Assembly (NCBI RefSeq): GCF_029277445.1 | Contig: NZ_CP119566.1 | Span: 448,501 to 512,500, forward strand | DNA: 64,000 nucleotides | Origin: Pararhizobium qamdonense | GTDB lineage: Bacteria > Pseudomonadota > Alphaproteobacteria > Rhizobiales > Rhizobiaceae | Direction of reading: 5' to 3' | The notes under the pieces: generated by a model | Databases searched by the model: none | Seen by the model: the letters and a program-made list of their open reading frames with translations, nothing else | Told to the model about the DNA's origin: nothing | Shown: in pieces, positions 8,036 to 16,762 of the stretch | How the letters are laid out: each line of letters begins with the position of its first letter | Position numbering within the stretch: position 1 is the stretch's first letter | Translations under genes and position numbers: made by a program

Positions 8036-9031
8036 CTATTTCGCGACGTCGATGACCACGCGGCCGCGGATTTTTCCGGCAAGGATGTCTTCGGCCAGTT
8101 GTGGCAGGTTCGATAGTGGTTCCACCGTGGTCATCGCGGCCAGCCGTTTGCGGTCGAGGCTTTCGGCCAGGATGGCCCAGGCCCGGTCGCGTTCGGCATG
8201 CGGGGCGGTGACCGAATTGATGCCGATGAGGGCGACGCCGCGCAGGATATGCGGCATGACGGTTGCTGGAAGGTCGGCGCCGCCGGCAAGGCCGCAGGCT
8301 GCGACGGCACCGCTCTGGACGGTCTGCGCCAGAACATTGGCGAGCGTGGTGGAACCGACGGAATCGATGGCGCCCGCCCAGCGTTCCCGTTGAAGCGCCG
8401 TCCCCTTTGCGGCGAGTTCGGCCCGGTCGATGAAGCCGGTCGCGCCAAGGTCCGACAGATAGTTATGGGTTTCCGGCCGTCCCGTCGATGCGGTGACCTT
8501 ATAGCCGCGCTCAGCCAAAAGCGTGATGGCCACGGAACCGACGCCGCCGGCAGCGCCAGTCACGAGGATCTCGCGCTGGTCCGTCCGGATCCTGCCCCAA
8601 GCTTCGAGAGCATCGATCGCGAGGGCGGCGGTATAGCCGGCGGTGCCGATCGCCATGCTTTCCTCCAGCGTGAAGGCGTCCGGCAGGCGCGTCAGCCATT
8701 CGGCTTTCACCCGCTGGAAGCGGGTGTAGCCGCCCCATTCGGTCTCGGACATGCCCCAGCCGTTGACGATAATCTTGTCGCCCGGCTTCCAGTCCGGATT
8801 GCGGGATTCCACGACAATGCCGGACAGATCGACCCCGGCCACCATCGGCAGGCGGCGCGCGATGCGGCCCTTGCCGGAAACGGCAAGGCCATCCTTGTAA
8901 TTGAGCGTCGAGAACCGGACCTCGACCAGCACGTCGTGATCGGGAAGATCGGCAAGCGCCAGATCGCGGAAACCGGCCGCCGGTTTGCCGTCGCGCTCGT
9001 CGATCACGAGTGCCCTGAAATGTTCCGTCAT
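8036..9031 (-). CDS. acuI: YhdH/YhfP-family quinone oxidoreductase (acrylyl-CoA reductase, AcuI type)
   Basis: This 331-residue zinc-free medium-chain dehydrogenase/reductase matches AcuI, which reduces acrylyl-CoA to propionyl-CoA with NADPH. Diagnostic stretches are STLNYKDGLAVSGKGRIAR, the nucleotide-binding VTGAAGGVGSVAITLLAERG and NSVTAPHAERDRAW. The start MTEHFRALVIDERDG (9031) fits the family; an upstream extension to 9184 lacks similarity. It stands alone, convergent with the preceding binding-protein gene. The physiological substrate in this organism could be a related short enoyl-CoA or quinone. Confidence 0.85.
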   Translation of the reverse strand: MTEHFRALVIDERDGKPAAGFRDLALADLPDHDVLVEVRFSTLNYKDGLAVSGKGRIARRLPMVAGVDLSGIVVESRNPDWKPGDKIIVNGWGMSETEWGGYTRFQRVKAEWLTRLPDAFTLEESMAIGTAGYTAALAIDALEAWGRIRTDQREILVTGAAGGVGSVAITLLAERGYKVTASTGRPETHNYLSDLGATGFIDRAELAAKGTALQRERWAGAIDSVGSTTLANVLAQTVQSGAVAACGLAGGADLPATVMPHILRGVALIGINSVTAPHAERDRAWAILAESLDRKRLAAMTTVEPLSNLPQLAEDILAGKIRGRVVIDVAK

Positions 9032-9397
9032 GGTTTTCTCCCGTCCGTTTTGCCGCAGCATGGCATGGGAAAAAATCAAAAGCCATTTCGACGAAAGGCG
9101 CGAGCTTCTAGTGATGGCATGCGAAACCGGTTCTTGTGTTACCGCAAAATACGCCGGGAAATCTGTCGGTGACCCATTTTCCAAGAGGCAAGCAAATCAT
9201 TGATTCGGCAGGCAATTAGCGGCAAAAGCATAACTCTGTATCGCGCGGATTTACTTCTCACATGATGTATTTCTCATGGATGAATCCGGGATATAGATGC
9301 CATGCTTGCCGCGCAGGGCAGATTTGCTGTTCGCCCTCTGGCGAAATACATGGGGAAGTGCTATCTCCACGCTCGCAACAACCCTATGGAGCTTATC
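9032..9397. other. Intergenic region between acuI and a small ORF
   Basis: About 366 nt without a convincing gene. It must hold the acuI promoter (minus strand) and that of the downstream small ORF (plus strand). Two copies of TTCTCA lie 16 nt apart at 9255 and 9271 in an AT-rich block. No clear -35/-10 pair could be assigned. Confidence 0.5.
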
Positions 9398-9523
9398 ATG
9401 TTTTCGCAGCGCAAGCTGTCGAGCCCGTCTGATCGCGGTTTTGTCCAGATGATCTGGAACGCGATCCTTCTCGTTCAGACCCGTGAAACGACCTCGCTGA
9501 TGACAGGCCGCAACCGCTATTAG
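9398..9523 (+). CDS. Small protein of unknown function (41 residues)
   Basis: An ATG at 9398 is preceded by GGAG with a 5-nt spacer and opens a 41-residue frame, MFSQRKLSSPSDRGFVQMIW followed by NAILLVQTRETTSLMTGRNRY. Third codon positions are GC-rich as in neighbouring genes. The stop codon overlaps the stop of the convergent sensor kinase gene by a few bases. The sequence has a short hydrophobic stretch (FVQMIWNAILLV) flanked by basic residues. No family is recognised; it could be a small membrane-associated or stress protein, or not translated at all. Confidence 0.5.
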   Translation: MFSQRKLSSPSDRGFVQMIWNAILLVQTRETTSLMTGRNRY

Positions 9524-10929
9524 GCGGATATGCTGGCCGGACCGGCTGCTACGGCCGGAAATGTCACGGAGGCTTTCAGCCCCTTGCCATCCGGCCCTTC
9601 GCCTAAGGTGAGATGTCCGCCGAACAGTCCGGCGATTTCCTCGACGATCGGAAGTCCCAATCCCATCCCCGGTGCTTGCCCGCGTCCGCCGCGCGCAAAG
9701 CGCTGGCGCACGACCTGCCGGCTGTCCGGCGGAATGCCCGGGCCATTGTCTTCCACGTCGAGCCGGACGCCCTCGGGCGCCGCTTCGACCCGGACCGTGA
9801 CTTCGGCGCCCTTGCCGGCATAGGCGATGGCATTTTCGATGAGATTGCGCAGGAGTTCGCCGATCAAAAGCGGCTCCGCCCGGATCAGTGCCTTGCCGTC
9901 ACCTTCGAAGCCGAGATCGATGCCGGCCTCGCCGGCGCCGGGCACCCGGTCGCCGGTGATGTCCTGTGCCAGCGTCGTCAGATCCATGATCTCAAGCGGC
10001 TGCGGCTCGTTCGAGCCGGCGGCGTCGATCTTTGCCATCAGCAGCAATTGCGCCAGAATGCGTTCGGCATGGGCGACGGCTTCGTCGCCTTTCCGCGCCG
10101 CCGCCTGCGCCTCCTCCAAGGTCGTTGCGCGGGCAGACAGTGCCAGCTGGGTGCGAATGATTGCCAGCGGCGTGCGCAGCTGGTGGCTGGCATTGCCGGA
10201 AAAGTGACGCAGCGCATCGAGCGCCGATTGCAGCCGCACCATGAACGAATTGACCGTTTCGACCAGACCCTCGACTTCGCTCGGCACCGATTGATCGATC
10301 GGATGCAGATCGTCGGGGCTGCGCTCGGCAATGGCGTCGCCGAGGCGGTAGAGCGGCCGCAGCGAAAAGGTGACGGCGATCCAGACGATCCCGGCCGCCC
10401 CAAGGATCATCATCAGCAGCCGGAAGGCCGAACGCAAGAGGATGGCCTGCGTCAGCTGGCGGCGGGCAATCGTGGTTTCCGCGACGGTGACGACGAAGGG
10501 CACGGAATTGATGCCCGTCGATGCGGATCGTTCCAAGGCTGCGACCCGGATCGGCTCGCCGCGAAACTGTGCATCGGTATAGACGGCCGACTGGCCCTTG
10601 AGATCGGCGATCGAGGGCAGGTTCTGATAGCCGGTGATGAACTGGCCGGGCGGCCCATCGACCCGGTAGAAGACGCGGTCCTGTGCAGCCGACGTCAGCA
10701 TTTCCAGCGCCACATAGGGGATATCGACCTCGAGCGAGCCGTCTTCGGCCACCACGACCCGTTCGGCAATGGCCAGCGCCGAGCCGGCGAGAACCCGGTC
10801 GGAGACGATATTTGCCGTCTTTACCGCTTCGCGATAGGTGTCGATAAGCGCCAGCGCTCCGATGACGGCGGTGGAGATCAACAGCCAGGCGAGCAGGCCC
10901 CGGCGCAGGGAATAGGCACGGCGTGCCAT
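9520..10929 (-). CDS. tctE: TctE-type sensor histidine kinase
   Basis: This 469-residue membrane histidine kinase has a first transmembrane helix at about 12-31, a periplasmic region at about 32-165, a second helix at about 168-190, then HAMP-like and catalytic parts. The H box SGNASHQLRTPL contains the phosphoacceptor H249. The N box LRNLIENAIAYA, G1 box DVEDNGPGIP and G2 box GMGLGLPIV are intact. The N-terminal and periplasmic layout resembles TctE, the tricarboxylate sensor. Its ATG overlaps the regulator's stop by one base (TGATG), showing translational coupling. The tctCBA transporter lies across the divergent promoter region, which is the natural target of the pair. Confidence 0.85.
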   Translation of the reverse strand: MARRAYSLRRGLLAWLLISTAVIGALALIDTYREAVKTANIVSDRVLAGSALAIAERVVVAEDGSLEVDIPYVALEMLTSAAQDRVFYRVDGPPGQFITGYQNLPSIADLKGQSAVYTDAQFRGEPIRVAALERSASTGINSVPFVVTVAETTIARRQLTQAILLRSAFRLLMMILGAAGIVWIAVTFSLRPLYRLGDAIAERSPDDLHPIDQSVPSEVEGLVETVNSFMVRLQSALDALRHFSGNASHQLRTPLAIIRTQLALSARATTLEEAQAAARKGDEAVAHAERILAQLLLMAKIDAAGSNEPQPLEIMDLTTLAQDITGDRVPGAGEAGIDLGFEGDGKALIRAEPLLIGELLRNLIENAIAYAGKGAEVTVRVEAAPEGVRLDVEDNGPGIPPDSRQVVRQRFARGGRGQAPGMGLGLPIVEEIAGLFGGHLTLGEGPDGKGLKASVTFPAVAAGPASISA

Positions 10930-11603
10930 CAGGCTTCCGCCATCTTTTCGAGATAATAGCCGATGCCGCGTGCGGTGCGGACCGTCAGGCCGTGCGGGGC
11001 CAGACGCTTGCGCAAGCGGCTGACATATTGCTCGATGGCATTGGCGCTGAGATCGTCATCAAAGGCCGTCAGCGACTGGATGATCGCTTCCTTGGCCACC
11101 ACCTTGCCCGCACGCATGAACAGGATTTCCAGCAGGCCCAACTCCCGCGCCGGAATATCCACCGTGACGCCATCGGCGGAGAAGGTGCGCGAATTGAGAT
11201 CGAGCGAGATCTTGCCGTAGCTGACCAGCGACGAACGCAGACCCGCCTGGCGGCGCAGGAGAACGCGCACGCGGGCTTCGAATTCGCTGATATCGAAGGG
11301 CTTGATCATATAGTCGTCGGCGCCGAGATCGAGCCCCCTGATCTTTTCTTCTTGCGTGCCGCGCGCCGTCAGGATCAGCACCGCCGCCTTGTTCTGGCGC
11401 GCCCGCATCGAGCGCAGCACGTCGAGGCCGTCCATCTCCGGCAGGTTGAGATCAAGGATGACGAGATCGAAGGTTTCCGTGGCGGTGACGGCATTGGCGG
11501 AGGCGCCGTCGTGCACGACATCGACGGCATAGCCGCTGCCGCGCAGGATCGCGACAAGTCCCTCCGAAAGCGCCGTATTGTCCTCGACCAGTAGTATCCG
11601 CAA
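10929..11603 (-). CDS. tctD: TctD-type response regulator (OmpR/PhoB family)
   Basis: A 224-residue regulator with a receiver domain (LRILLVEDN, phosphoacceptor D51 in LVILDLNLPEMDG, K101 in DYMIKPF) and a C-terminal winged helix ending SRLRKRLAPHGLTVRTARGI. The best start is TTG at 11603: AGGAG lies 8 nt upstream and the protein then begins exactly at the family N-terminus. An ATG at 11636 would add 11 residues without family similarity. It precedes and is coupled to the sensor kinase. Expected target: the tct transporter promoter. Confidence 0.87.
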   Translation of the reverse strand: MRILLVEDNTALSEGLVAILRGSGYAVDVVHDGASANAVTATETFDLVILDLNLPEMDGLDVLRSMRARQNKAAVLILTARGTQEEKIRGLDLGADDYMIKPFDISEFEARVRVLLRRQAGLRSSLVSYGKISLDLNSRTFSADGVTVDIPARELGLLEILFMRAGKVVAKEAIIQSLTAFDDDLSANAIEQYVSRLRKRLAPHGLTVRTARGIGYYLEKMAEA

Positions 11604-11940
11604 ATGCCCGTTCTCCTGGAAAGGACAGTATTTCATGATCGGCGAAAGGTGAACGGGGTTAAGAGAAGAAAGAGATGCAGGGGGCGGTGGTTTTCGTGCC
11701 GGTATTGAGTTTCATTATTCACAGACTGCCCCTCACACTAACCCTATCCCCCGCCTGCGGGGAGAGGGGACGACGGAGTTTGCGGCCTGGTCCCTTCTCC
11801 CCGTTAACAGGGAGAAGGCACCCGATAGGGCGGATGAGGGGCGCTGCTTCAGCATCGATTTGCTGTTTCACCAGGACAGCTCCCGTTTGCAATCACGCAT
11901 TCGCTTGTGAAGGTCCCGTCACTGCGGCAATATCGTTTTT
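11604..11940. other. Divergent intergenic region of tctD and the binding-protein gene
   Basis: The 337-nt region contains promoters for both divergent transcripts and a palindromic repeat (described separately). The plus-strand gene begins at 11941 without a clear Shine-Dalgarno sequence. No further ORF is convincing. Confidence 0.5.
11729..11841. repeat. Rhizobial palindromic intergenic repeat, copy A
   Basis: The element starts CCCCTCACACTAACCCTATC, ends GCGGATGAGGGGC and contains CCGCCTGCGGGGAGAGGGG and CTTCTCCCCGTTAACAGGG. Its ends and internal arms are mutually inverted, so it can fold into a branched hairpin. Related elements occur at 22926-22981 and 36935-37083. This is the style of the abundant palindromic repeats in rhizobial genomes. 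Confidence 0.7.
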
Positions 11941-13008
11941 ATGCGCTTCCTTCCCGTCCTCTGTTTTCTCTGTGGATTTTCAACGCCGGCGGCGGCCCAG
12001 CTGACGCTGTTTCCCGCACTTTCGGGCGATGTGGAGGCGCCGGCCGTCATTGTCTATTCCTCGCTCGACGAACCCCTGGCGCGTCCGATGATCCTCGGCT
12101 TCCAGGCGGCCAATCCGGATGTGGCGGTGCGTTACGAGGATATGCTGACCGGCGAGATCTACGACCGGATCGTGCGGGAAACCGATGCCGGCCAAAAGAC
12201 GGCGGATTTTGCTTTCTCCTCGGCGATGGACCTGCAGGTGAAGCTCAGCAATGACGGCTATGCCCAGCGCAGCGACATGCCGATGAGCGGCCGCTGGCCG
12301 GCCTGGGCCAACTGGCGCAACACGGCCTATGCGCTGACCTTCGAGCCGGCCGTCTTCGTCTATCACAAGCCGAGCTTCACCACGGAAAAGCCGCCCTCGA
12401 CGCGGGCGGAATTCGTCGATTATCTAAAGCGTCAGGGCAGCGCCGTGTTCGGCAAGATCGGCACCTATGACATCGAGCGCTCCGGCGTCGGCTTCCTGTT
12501 CATGGCGCGCGATCAGGAGCAGTTCGGCGATATCTGGTCGGTGATCCAGGCCATGGGGGCGGCCGGTGTGAAGCTCTATTCCACGAGCTCGGCCATTCTC
12601 GAGCGCGTCTCCGACGGCCGTTTCGTGCTCGGCTACAATATTCTCGGCTCCTATGCCGCCGATTGGGCCTCGCGGCATCCGGATGTCGGCATCGTGCTGC
12701 CGCGTGATTATACCGTCGTCATGTCGCGCATCGGGCTGGTGCCACAGGCGGCGGCAACGCCGGATCTCGGGCGGCGCTACCTGGAATTCTTCATGTCGCA
12801 GGAAGGCCAGACGATCATGGCGCGCGAATTGCAGATCCCCGCCGTCAGCCCGGACGTGGCAGGAGCCAATACCGCCAATACGATGCGCGAAATGCTGGGC
12901 GGCCAGTTGAAGCCGGTTCCCGTCAGCCCCGGCCTGATGGTCTATCTCGATCAGGTGAAGCGGGCGCGGCTGATCGCCCATTGGAACGAAGTTTTGCGGC
13001 TGCAGTAG
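11941..13008 (+). CDS. Periplasmic substrate-binding protein linked to the TctDE system
   Basis: A 355-residue exported protein with a signal peptide (MRFLPVLCFLCGFSTPAAA, cleavage about residue 19). The mature part (APAVIVYSSLDEPLARPMI, later VLGYNILGSYAADWASR) matches bacterial solute-binding proteins of the iron/spermidine ABC type. No cognate ABC permease or ATPase is nearby. It is divergent from tctD and 261 nt before tctC. In related genomes such proteins sit beside TctDE-like kinases, so it may present a ligand to the kinase rather than feed a transporter; this is inference. The ligand is unknown. Confidence 0.8.
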   Translation: MRFLPVLCFLCGFSTPAAAQLTLFPALSGDVEAPAVIVYSSLDEPLARPMILGFQAANPDVAVRYEDMLTGEIYDRIVRETDAGQKTADFAFSSAMDLQVKLSNDGYAQRSDMPMSGRWPAWANWRNTAYALTFEPAVFVYHKPSFTTEKPPSTRAEFVDYLKRQGSAVFGKIGTYDIERSGVGFLFMARDQEQFGDIWSVIQAMGAAGVKLYSTSSAILERVSDGRFVLGYNILGSYAADWASRHPDVGIVLPRDYTVVMSRIGLVPQAAATPDLGRRYLEFFMSQEGQTIMARELQIPAVSPDVAGANTANTMREMLGGQLKPVPVSPGLMVYLDQVKRARLIAHWNEVLRLQ

Positions 13009-13054
13009 ACGAAGACCAAAAATTAAGGGACATTAATGCGGCAAGTCCCGCCCG

Positions 13055-13072
13055 ATGTCAGGTAAATGTCAG
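13055..13072. promoter_or_regulatory. 11-bp-spaced direct repeat upstream of tctC
   Basis: Two perfect copies of ATGTCAG start 11 bp apart (13055 and 13066), the geometry of an OmpR/PhoB-type dimer site. On the other strand they read CTGACAT-N4-CTGACAT, close to a Pho box. The site lies about 200 bp before the tctC start. TctD is the likely binder, but PhoB cannot be excluded. Confidence 0.5.
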
Positions 13073-13269
13073 CTTCATATGGTGGCTTGCGGTTCTTCAT
13101 TATCCGTGGAGGCGGATGATCGAGGCGTATGGGAGGAGTTTCACCAGACCCGGCGTTAAGGCGAGCCTCAATGGCAGCCGTAGCTGATTCGACGTGAGCC
13201 ATTCCCCGTCCGCAAAGATGAACAATGTGCGCGCCCAACACGCGAGTGCGCTTGACGGAGGACTACCCT

Positions 13270-14214
13270 TTGAAACAGTTTTTTCTGGCTTCCATTCTCG
13301 CTGGCGCTCTCGCCCTGCCGGCTGTTGCTGCTGACTACACCATCATCGCACCGGCCAATCCGGGCGGCGGCTGGGACCAGACGGCCCGCTCGATCCAGTC
13401 GGTGATGCAACAGGAAGGCATTTCCGGCAACGTTCAGGTCCAGAACGTACCGGGCGCCGGCGGCACGATCGGCCTTGCACAATTCGCCAGCCAGTCGGCC
13501 GGCAATGCCAATGCCCTGATCGTCGGCGGTTACGTCATGGTCGGCGCGATCCTCACCAACAAGTCGCCGGTCTCGCTCAACGACGTGACGCCGATCGCGC
13601 GCCTCACCGGCGAATATGAAGCCATCGTCGTTCCGGCGGATTCGCCGCTGAAGTCGATGGGTGATCTCGTCGAAGCGCTGAAGAAAGATCCGGGCGCGGT
13701 ATCCTGGGGCGGCGGTTCGGCTGGTGGTACCGACCATATCGCTGTCGGCCTGATTGCCAAGGCAGCCGGCGTTGACCCGACCAAGATCAACTACATCGCG
13801 TTTTCCGGCGGCGGCGAAGCGCTTGCCGCCATTCTCGGCAGCCAGGTCACGGCCGGCATTTCCGGTTACGGCGAGTTCGAATCGCAGATCAAGGCCGGCA
13901 CGCTTCGCCTGCTCGCCATGTCGAGCCCGGAGCGTCTGCCCGGCATCGACGCCCCGACCATCAAGGAAGGCGGCCTCGACGTCGTGGTAGAAAACTGGCG
14001 CATGGTTGCGGCCGCTCCTGGCCTGACCGATGAGCAGAAGGCTGCGGTTTCCGCCGATATCGAAAAGCTCGCCAAGTCGGCCGGCTGGCAGGAAACCTTG
14101 AAGACCAAGGGCTGGACCGATACCTATCTGGCCGGTGACGCGTTCAAGGCACAGCTCGCCAAGGACGTCTCTGCAACGGAAACTGTCCTCAAGGACATTG
14201 GTCTGGTTCAATGA
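13270..14214 (+). CDS. tctC: Tripartite tricarboxylate transporter, periplasmic binding protein
   Basis: The Bug-family binding protein of a TctCBA transporter: periplasmic, carries citrate-like or other carboxylates to TctA/TctB. The start is TTG at 13270, because GGAGGA lies 7 nt upstream and translation then begins at the basic signal-peptide N-terminus KQFFLASILAGALALPAVAA; the upstream extension has no signal. Mature protein shows IIAPANPGGGWDQTAR, NVPGAGGTIG and GGTDHIAVGL, family motifs for ligand binding. It gives 314 residues, typical of TctC. The gene overlaps tctB by 4 nt (ATGA). Confidence 0.92.
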   Translation: MKQFFLASILAGALALPAVAADYTIIAPANPGGGWDQTARSIQSVMQQEGISGNVQVQNVPGAGGTIGLAQFASQSAGNANALIVGGYVMVGAILTNKSPVSLNDVTPIARLTGEYEAIVVPADSPLKSMGDLVEALKKDPGAVSWGGGSAGGTDHIAVGLIAKAAGVDPTKINYIAFSGGGEALAAILGSQVTAGISGYGEFESQIKAGTLRLLAMSSPERLPGIDAPTIKEGGLDVVVENWRMVAAAPGLTDEQKAAVSADIEKLAKSAGWQETLKTKGWTDTYLAGDAFKAQLAKDVSATETVLKDIGLVQ

Positions 14215-14702
14215 GCAAGGGTAACACCCCTTCGACGCAGACACGCCGCCCTGACAGGGCGGCGCTTGTCATCGCCGTCTTTCTGGCCGCGCTTGCGGGG
14301 CTGATCTTCTGGGATACGTCCCGGCTTGCCAAGATCACCAGCTATTCCGGGATCGGGCCTGCCACCATCCCCTTCGTGATTGCCAGCGCGCTGCTGCTCT
14401 TGGCTGCATGGACGGTATTCGAGGCCCTGCGCGGTGAATTTCCGGCACGCGAGCGCCAGGAATTCGGCCCCGTGATCTGGATCGTCGGCGGTCTCGCCGC
14501 ACAGATGCTGACGCTGAAGCCCTTGGGTTTCTCCATCGCCACCGGCCTCCTGTTTGCTGCGACAGCGGCCGGTTTCGGCAAGCGAAAGCTCTGGTTCACG
14601 ATCCCGATCGGCATCGTGCTCTGTCTCGGCGTCTGGCTGGTCTTTGCCGGGTTGCTGCAGCTCTCGTTGCCCGCCGGTCCGCTTGAACACCTGTTTTGGT
14701 AA
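14211..14702 (+). CDS. tctB: Tripartite tricarboxylate transporter, small membrane subunit
   Basis: A 163-residue protein with four predicted hydrophobic segments (about residues 17-35, 50-70, 86-118 as a pair and 128-155), matching the small TctB subunit. The motif SYSGIGPATIPFVIA is typical. The start codon overlaps the tctC stop (ATGA) and tctA follows 9 nt after its stop. Confidence 0.9.
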   Translation: MSKGNTPSTQTRRPDRAALVIAVFLAALAGLIFWDTSRLAKITSYSGIGPATIPFVIASALLLLAAWTVFEALRGEFPARERQEFGPVIWIVGGLAAQMLTLKPLGFSIATGLLFAATAAGFGKRKLWFTIPIGIVLCLGVWLVFAGLLQLSLPAGPLEHLFW

Positions 14703-14711
14703 GGCGCTGAC

Positions 14712-16229
14712 ATGACCACATTCGATTTTCTCATGCAGGGCATGCTCGTCGCCGCCCAGCCTATGAATCTGTTCTATGCTCTGATCGGCGTGACGCTCGG
14801 CACAGCCGTCGGCGTTCTGCCGGGCATCGGCCCGGCGCTGACCGTGGCGCTGCTTCTGCCGGTAACCTACCGGCTGGACCCGGGCGGTTCGCTGATCATG
14901 TTTGCCGGCATCTATTACGGCGGCATGTATGGCGGCTCGACGACCTCGATCCTTCTCAATACACCGGGCGAGAGCGCCTCGATCGTCACCGCGCTCGAAG
15001 GCAACAAGATGGCCCGCAAGGGACGCGGTGGACCGGCGCTAGCAACGGCTGCCATCGGTTCGTTCGTCGCGGGCCTCATCGCAACGTTGGGGCTGGCCTT
15101 TATCGCGCCTTTCGTCGTCAAGCTGGCGCTGGTCTTTGGCCCGCGCGAATATTTCGCGCTGATGGTGCTGGCCTTCGTCACCGTGTCGTCCGCTTTCGGC
15201 GATTCGACGCTGCGCGGGCTCACCTCGCTGTTCATCGGCTTTGCGCTTGCCATTATCGGCATCGACCAGCTGACAGGCCAGGCCCGCATGAGCTTCGGTA
15301 TTCCCGATCTTCTTGACGGGATTGAAGTGACGACGCTGGCGGTCGCGATGTTTGCCATCGGTGAATCGCTCTATATCGCTGCCCAGGGTTCGCAGGGTCC
15401 GGACAAGATCGAGGCGGTCAAGGGTTCCGTCTGGATGACCGGGCAGGACTGGGCGCGGTCGTGGAAAGCCTGGCTGCGTGGAACCGCCATCGGTTTCCCG
15501 ATCGGGGCCATGCCGGCCGGCGGTGCCGAGATCGGCACGTTCCTCTCCTATGCGGCCGAAAAGCGGCTGTCGAAGCATCCGGAAGAATTCGGCCACGGCG
15601 CCATCGAAGGCGTCGCCGGTCCGGAAGCGGCCAACAATGCTTCGGCTGCGGGAACGCTGGTGCCTTTGCTGACGCTGGGCCTGCCGACCACCGCGACGGC
15701 GGCGATCATGCTGGCCGGCTTCCAGCAATACGGCCTGCAACCGGGTCCGCTGCTGTTTGCCACCAATCCACAGCTCGTCTGGGGCCTGATCGCCTCGCTG
15801 CTCATTGCCAACTTCATGCTTCTGGTTTTGAACCTGCCGCTGGTTGGCCTGTGGGTGAAGCTTTTGACGATCCCCAAGCCCTGGCTTTATGCCGGCATCC
15901 TGTTGTTTGCCACGCTCGGAACGATCGGCGCCAATCCGTCGGTCTTCGAACTCGGCATGCTTCTGGCGTTCGGTGTGCTCGGCTATGGCATGCGCATCTT
16001 CGGTTACCCGATCGCGCCTGTCGTCGTCGGCCTGATCCTCGGCCCCTTGGCCGAGCAGCAGTTGCGCCGTGCGCTTGCGATCAGCCAGGGTGATGTGACG
16101 GTGCTATTCACCTCCCCGGTCGCGGCCGTGCTGCTCGTCATTGCCGCCGCTGCCCTGATCGTGCCGCTGATCCTACGGGCGCGCGGGCGTGGCCAGGTGC
16201 TCTCGCAGCTTGCCGCAAACGAAGATTAA
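14712..16229 (+). CDS. tctA: Tripartite tricarboxylate transporter, large permease subunit
   Basis: A 505-residue polytopic permease, the translocating subunit of the sodium-coupled TTT system. TctA signatures are visible: [40 protein letters not shown] and the duplicate-like [19 protein letters not shown]. Length and position after tctC and tctB are standard. A strong terminator hairpin follows, so tctCBA is a closed operon, probably under TctDE control. Confidence 0.94.
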   Translation: MTTFDFLMQGMLVAAQPMNLFYALIGVTLGTAVGVLPGIGPALTVALLLPVTYRLDPGGSLIMFAGIYYGGMYGGSTTSILLNTPGESASIVTALEGNKMARKGRGGPALATAAIGSFVAGLIATLGLAFIAPFVVKLALVFGPREYFALMVLAFVTVSSAFGDSTLRGLTSLFIGFALAIIGIDQLTGQARMSFGIPDLLDGIEVTTLAVAMFAIGESLYIAAQGSQGPDKIEAVKGSVWMTGQDWARSWKAWLRGTAIGFPIGAMPAGGAEIGTFLSYAAEKRLSKHPEEFGHGAIEGVAGPEAANNASAAGTLVPLLTLGLPTTATAAIMLAGFQQYGLQPGPLLFATNPQLVWGLIASLLIANFMLLVLNLPLVGLWVKLLTIPKPWLYAGILLFATLGTIGANPSVFELGMLLAFGVLGYGMRIFGYPIAPVVVGLILGPLAEQQLRRALAISQGDVTVLFTSPVAAVLLVIAAAALIVPLILRARGRGQVLSQLAANED

Positions 16230-16253
16230 CGGTTCCTCCCAAGACCGTTGCAG

Positions 16254-16290
16254 GAGAAGGCCCGGTTGACCATGTTAACCGGGCCTTCTC
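16254..16290 (+). terminator. Terminator of tctCBA
   Basis: A perfect 14-bp stem (GAGAAGGCCCGGTT with AACCGGGCCTTCTC) and a 9-nt loop begin 24 nt after the tctA stop, followed by TATTT. The stem is very stable, although the T-tract is short. Confidence 0.8.
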
Positions 16291-16396
16291 TATTTGCATG
16301 GCTGGGGTGAATTCCTGTGCATTGTAAACAAGGGTTGCAGACCGCATATTCATCTCGTCAACAAGACACAACAACTTAGGAAAGTGAGTTAAAGAG

Positions 16397-16564
16397 ATGA
16401 GTGCCCCTAAATCTGCCCGAGGCTTTTTCGGTAATGCCATGGCCATCTTTGGCGCGGCCACGGCCGCTGCCGCAGCAGTAGAGGGCAACCGCCGTCCGCT
16501 GGACCGCGACCTCTATACACTCGGCATCAACCCGGCAAACTTCCATTCCGTCAAGCGCGGCTAA
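16397..16564 (+). CDS. Small protein with a DUF1127-like C-terminal tail (55 residues)
   Basis: An ATG at 16397 opens a 55-residue frame beginning MSAPKSARGFFGNAMAIFGA, followed by an alanine-rich stretch, and ending DRDLYTLGINPANFHSVKRG. The end resembles the DUF1127/YjiS tail (xRDLxxLGIxxxxIxxVxRG), a family of short regulatory proteins abundant in rhizobia, but the head differs. It is flanked by terminators on both sides and is therefore an independent small transcript. The ribosome-binding site (AAAGAG) is weak. Confidence 0.65.
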   Translation: MSAPKSARGFFGNAMAIFGAATAAAAAVEGNRRPLDRDLYTLGINPANFHSVKRG

Positions 16565-16587
16565 TGTAATCGCTGCCATGCAATGAG

Positions 16588-16618
16588 AAAAGCCCGCCAG
16601 GAAACTGGTGGGCTTTTT
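16588..16618 (+). terminator. Terminator of the 55-residue protein gene
   Basis: AAAGCCCGCCAG-GAAA-CTGGTGGGCTTT forms a stable stem with a GAAA tetraloop followed by TT, 23 nt after the stop codon. It is a textbook intrinsic terminator. Confidence 0.88.
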
Positions 16619-16702
16619 GCGTTTCAGGCCGTCCTTCGCGCATGCCGATCTGACGAACGCCGCAGGCGGTCCGAACCAAAGTCCGGGCTGATGTCTAGAT
16701 AT

Positions 16703-16736
16703 GAAAAATGCCGCCCGCTTTTGACGGACGGCATTT
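16703..16736 (-). terminator. Terminator of the DUF475 membrane-protein gene
   Basis: On the minus strand AATGCCGTCCG pairs with CGGGCGGCATT (one G-U) and is followed by TTTC, 27 nt past the stop codon. It ends the DUF475 transcript. Confidence 0.8.
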
Positions 16737-16762
16737 CTGTTTGTGCAGGGTGGCTGGTGTGG

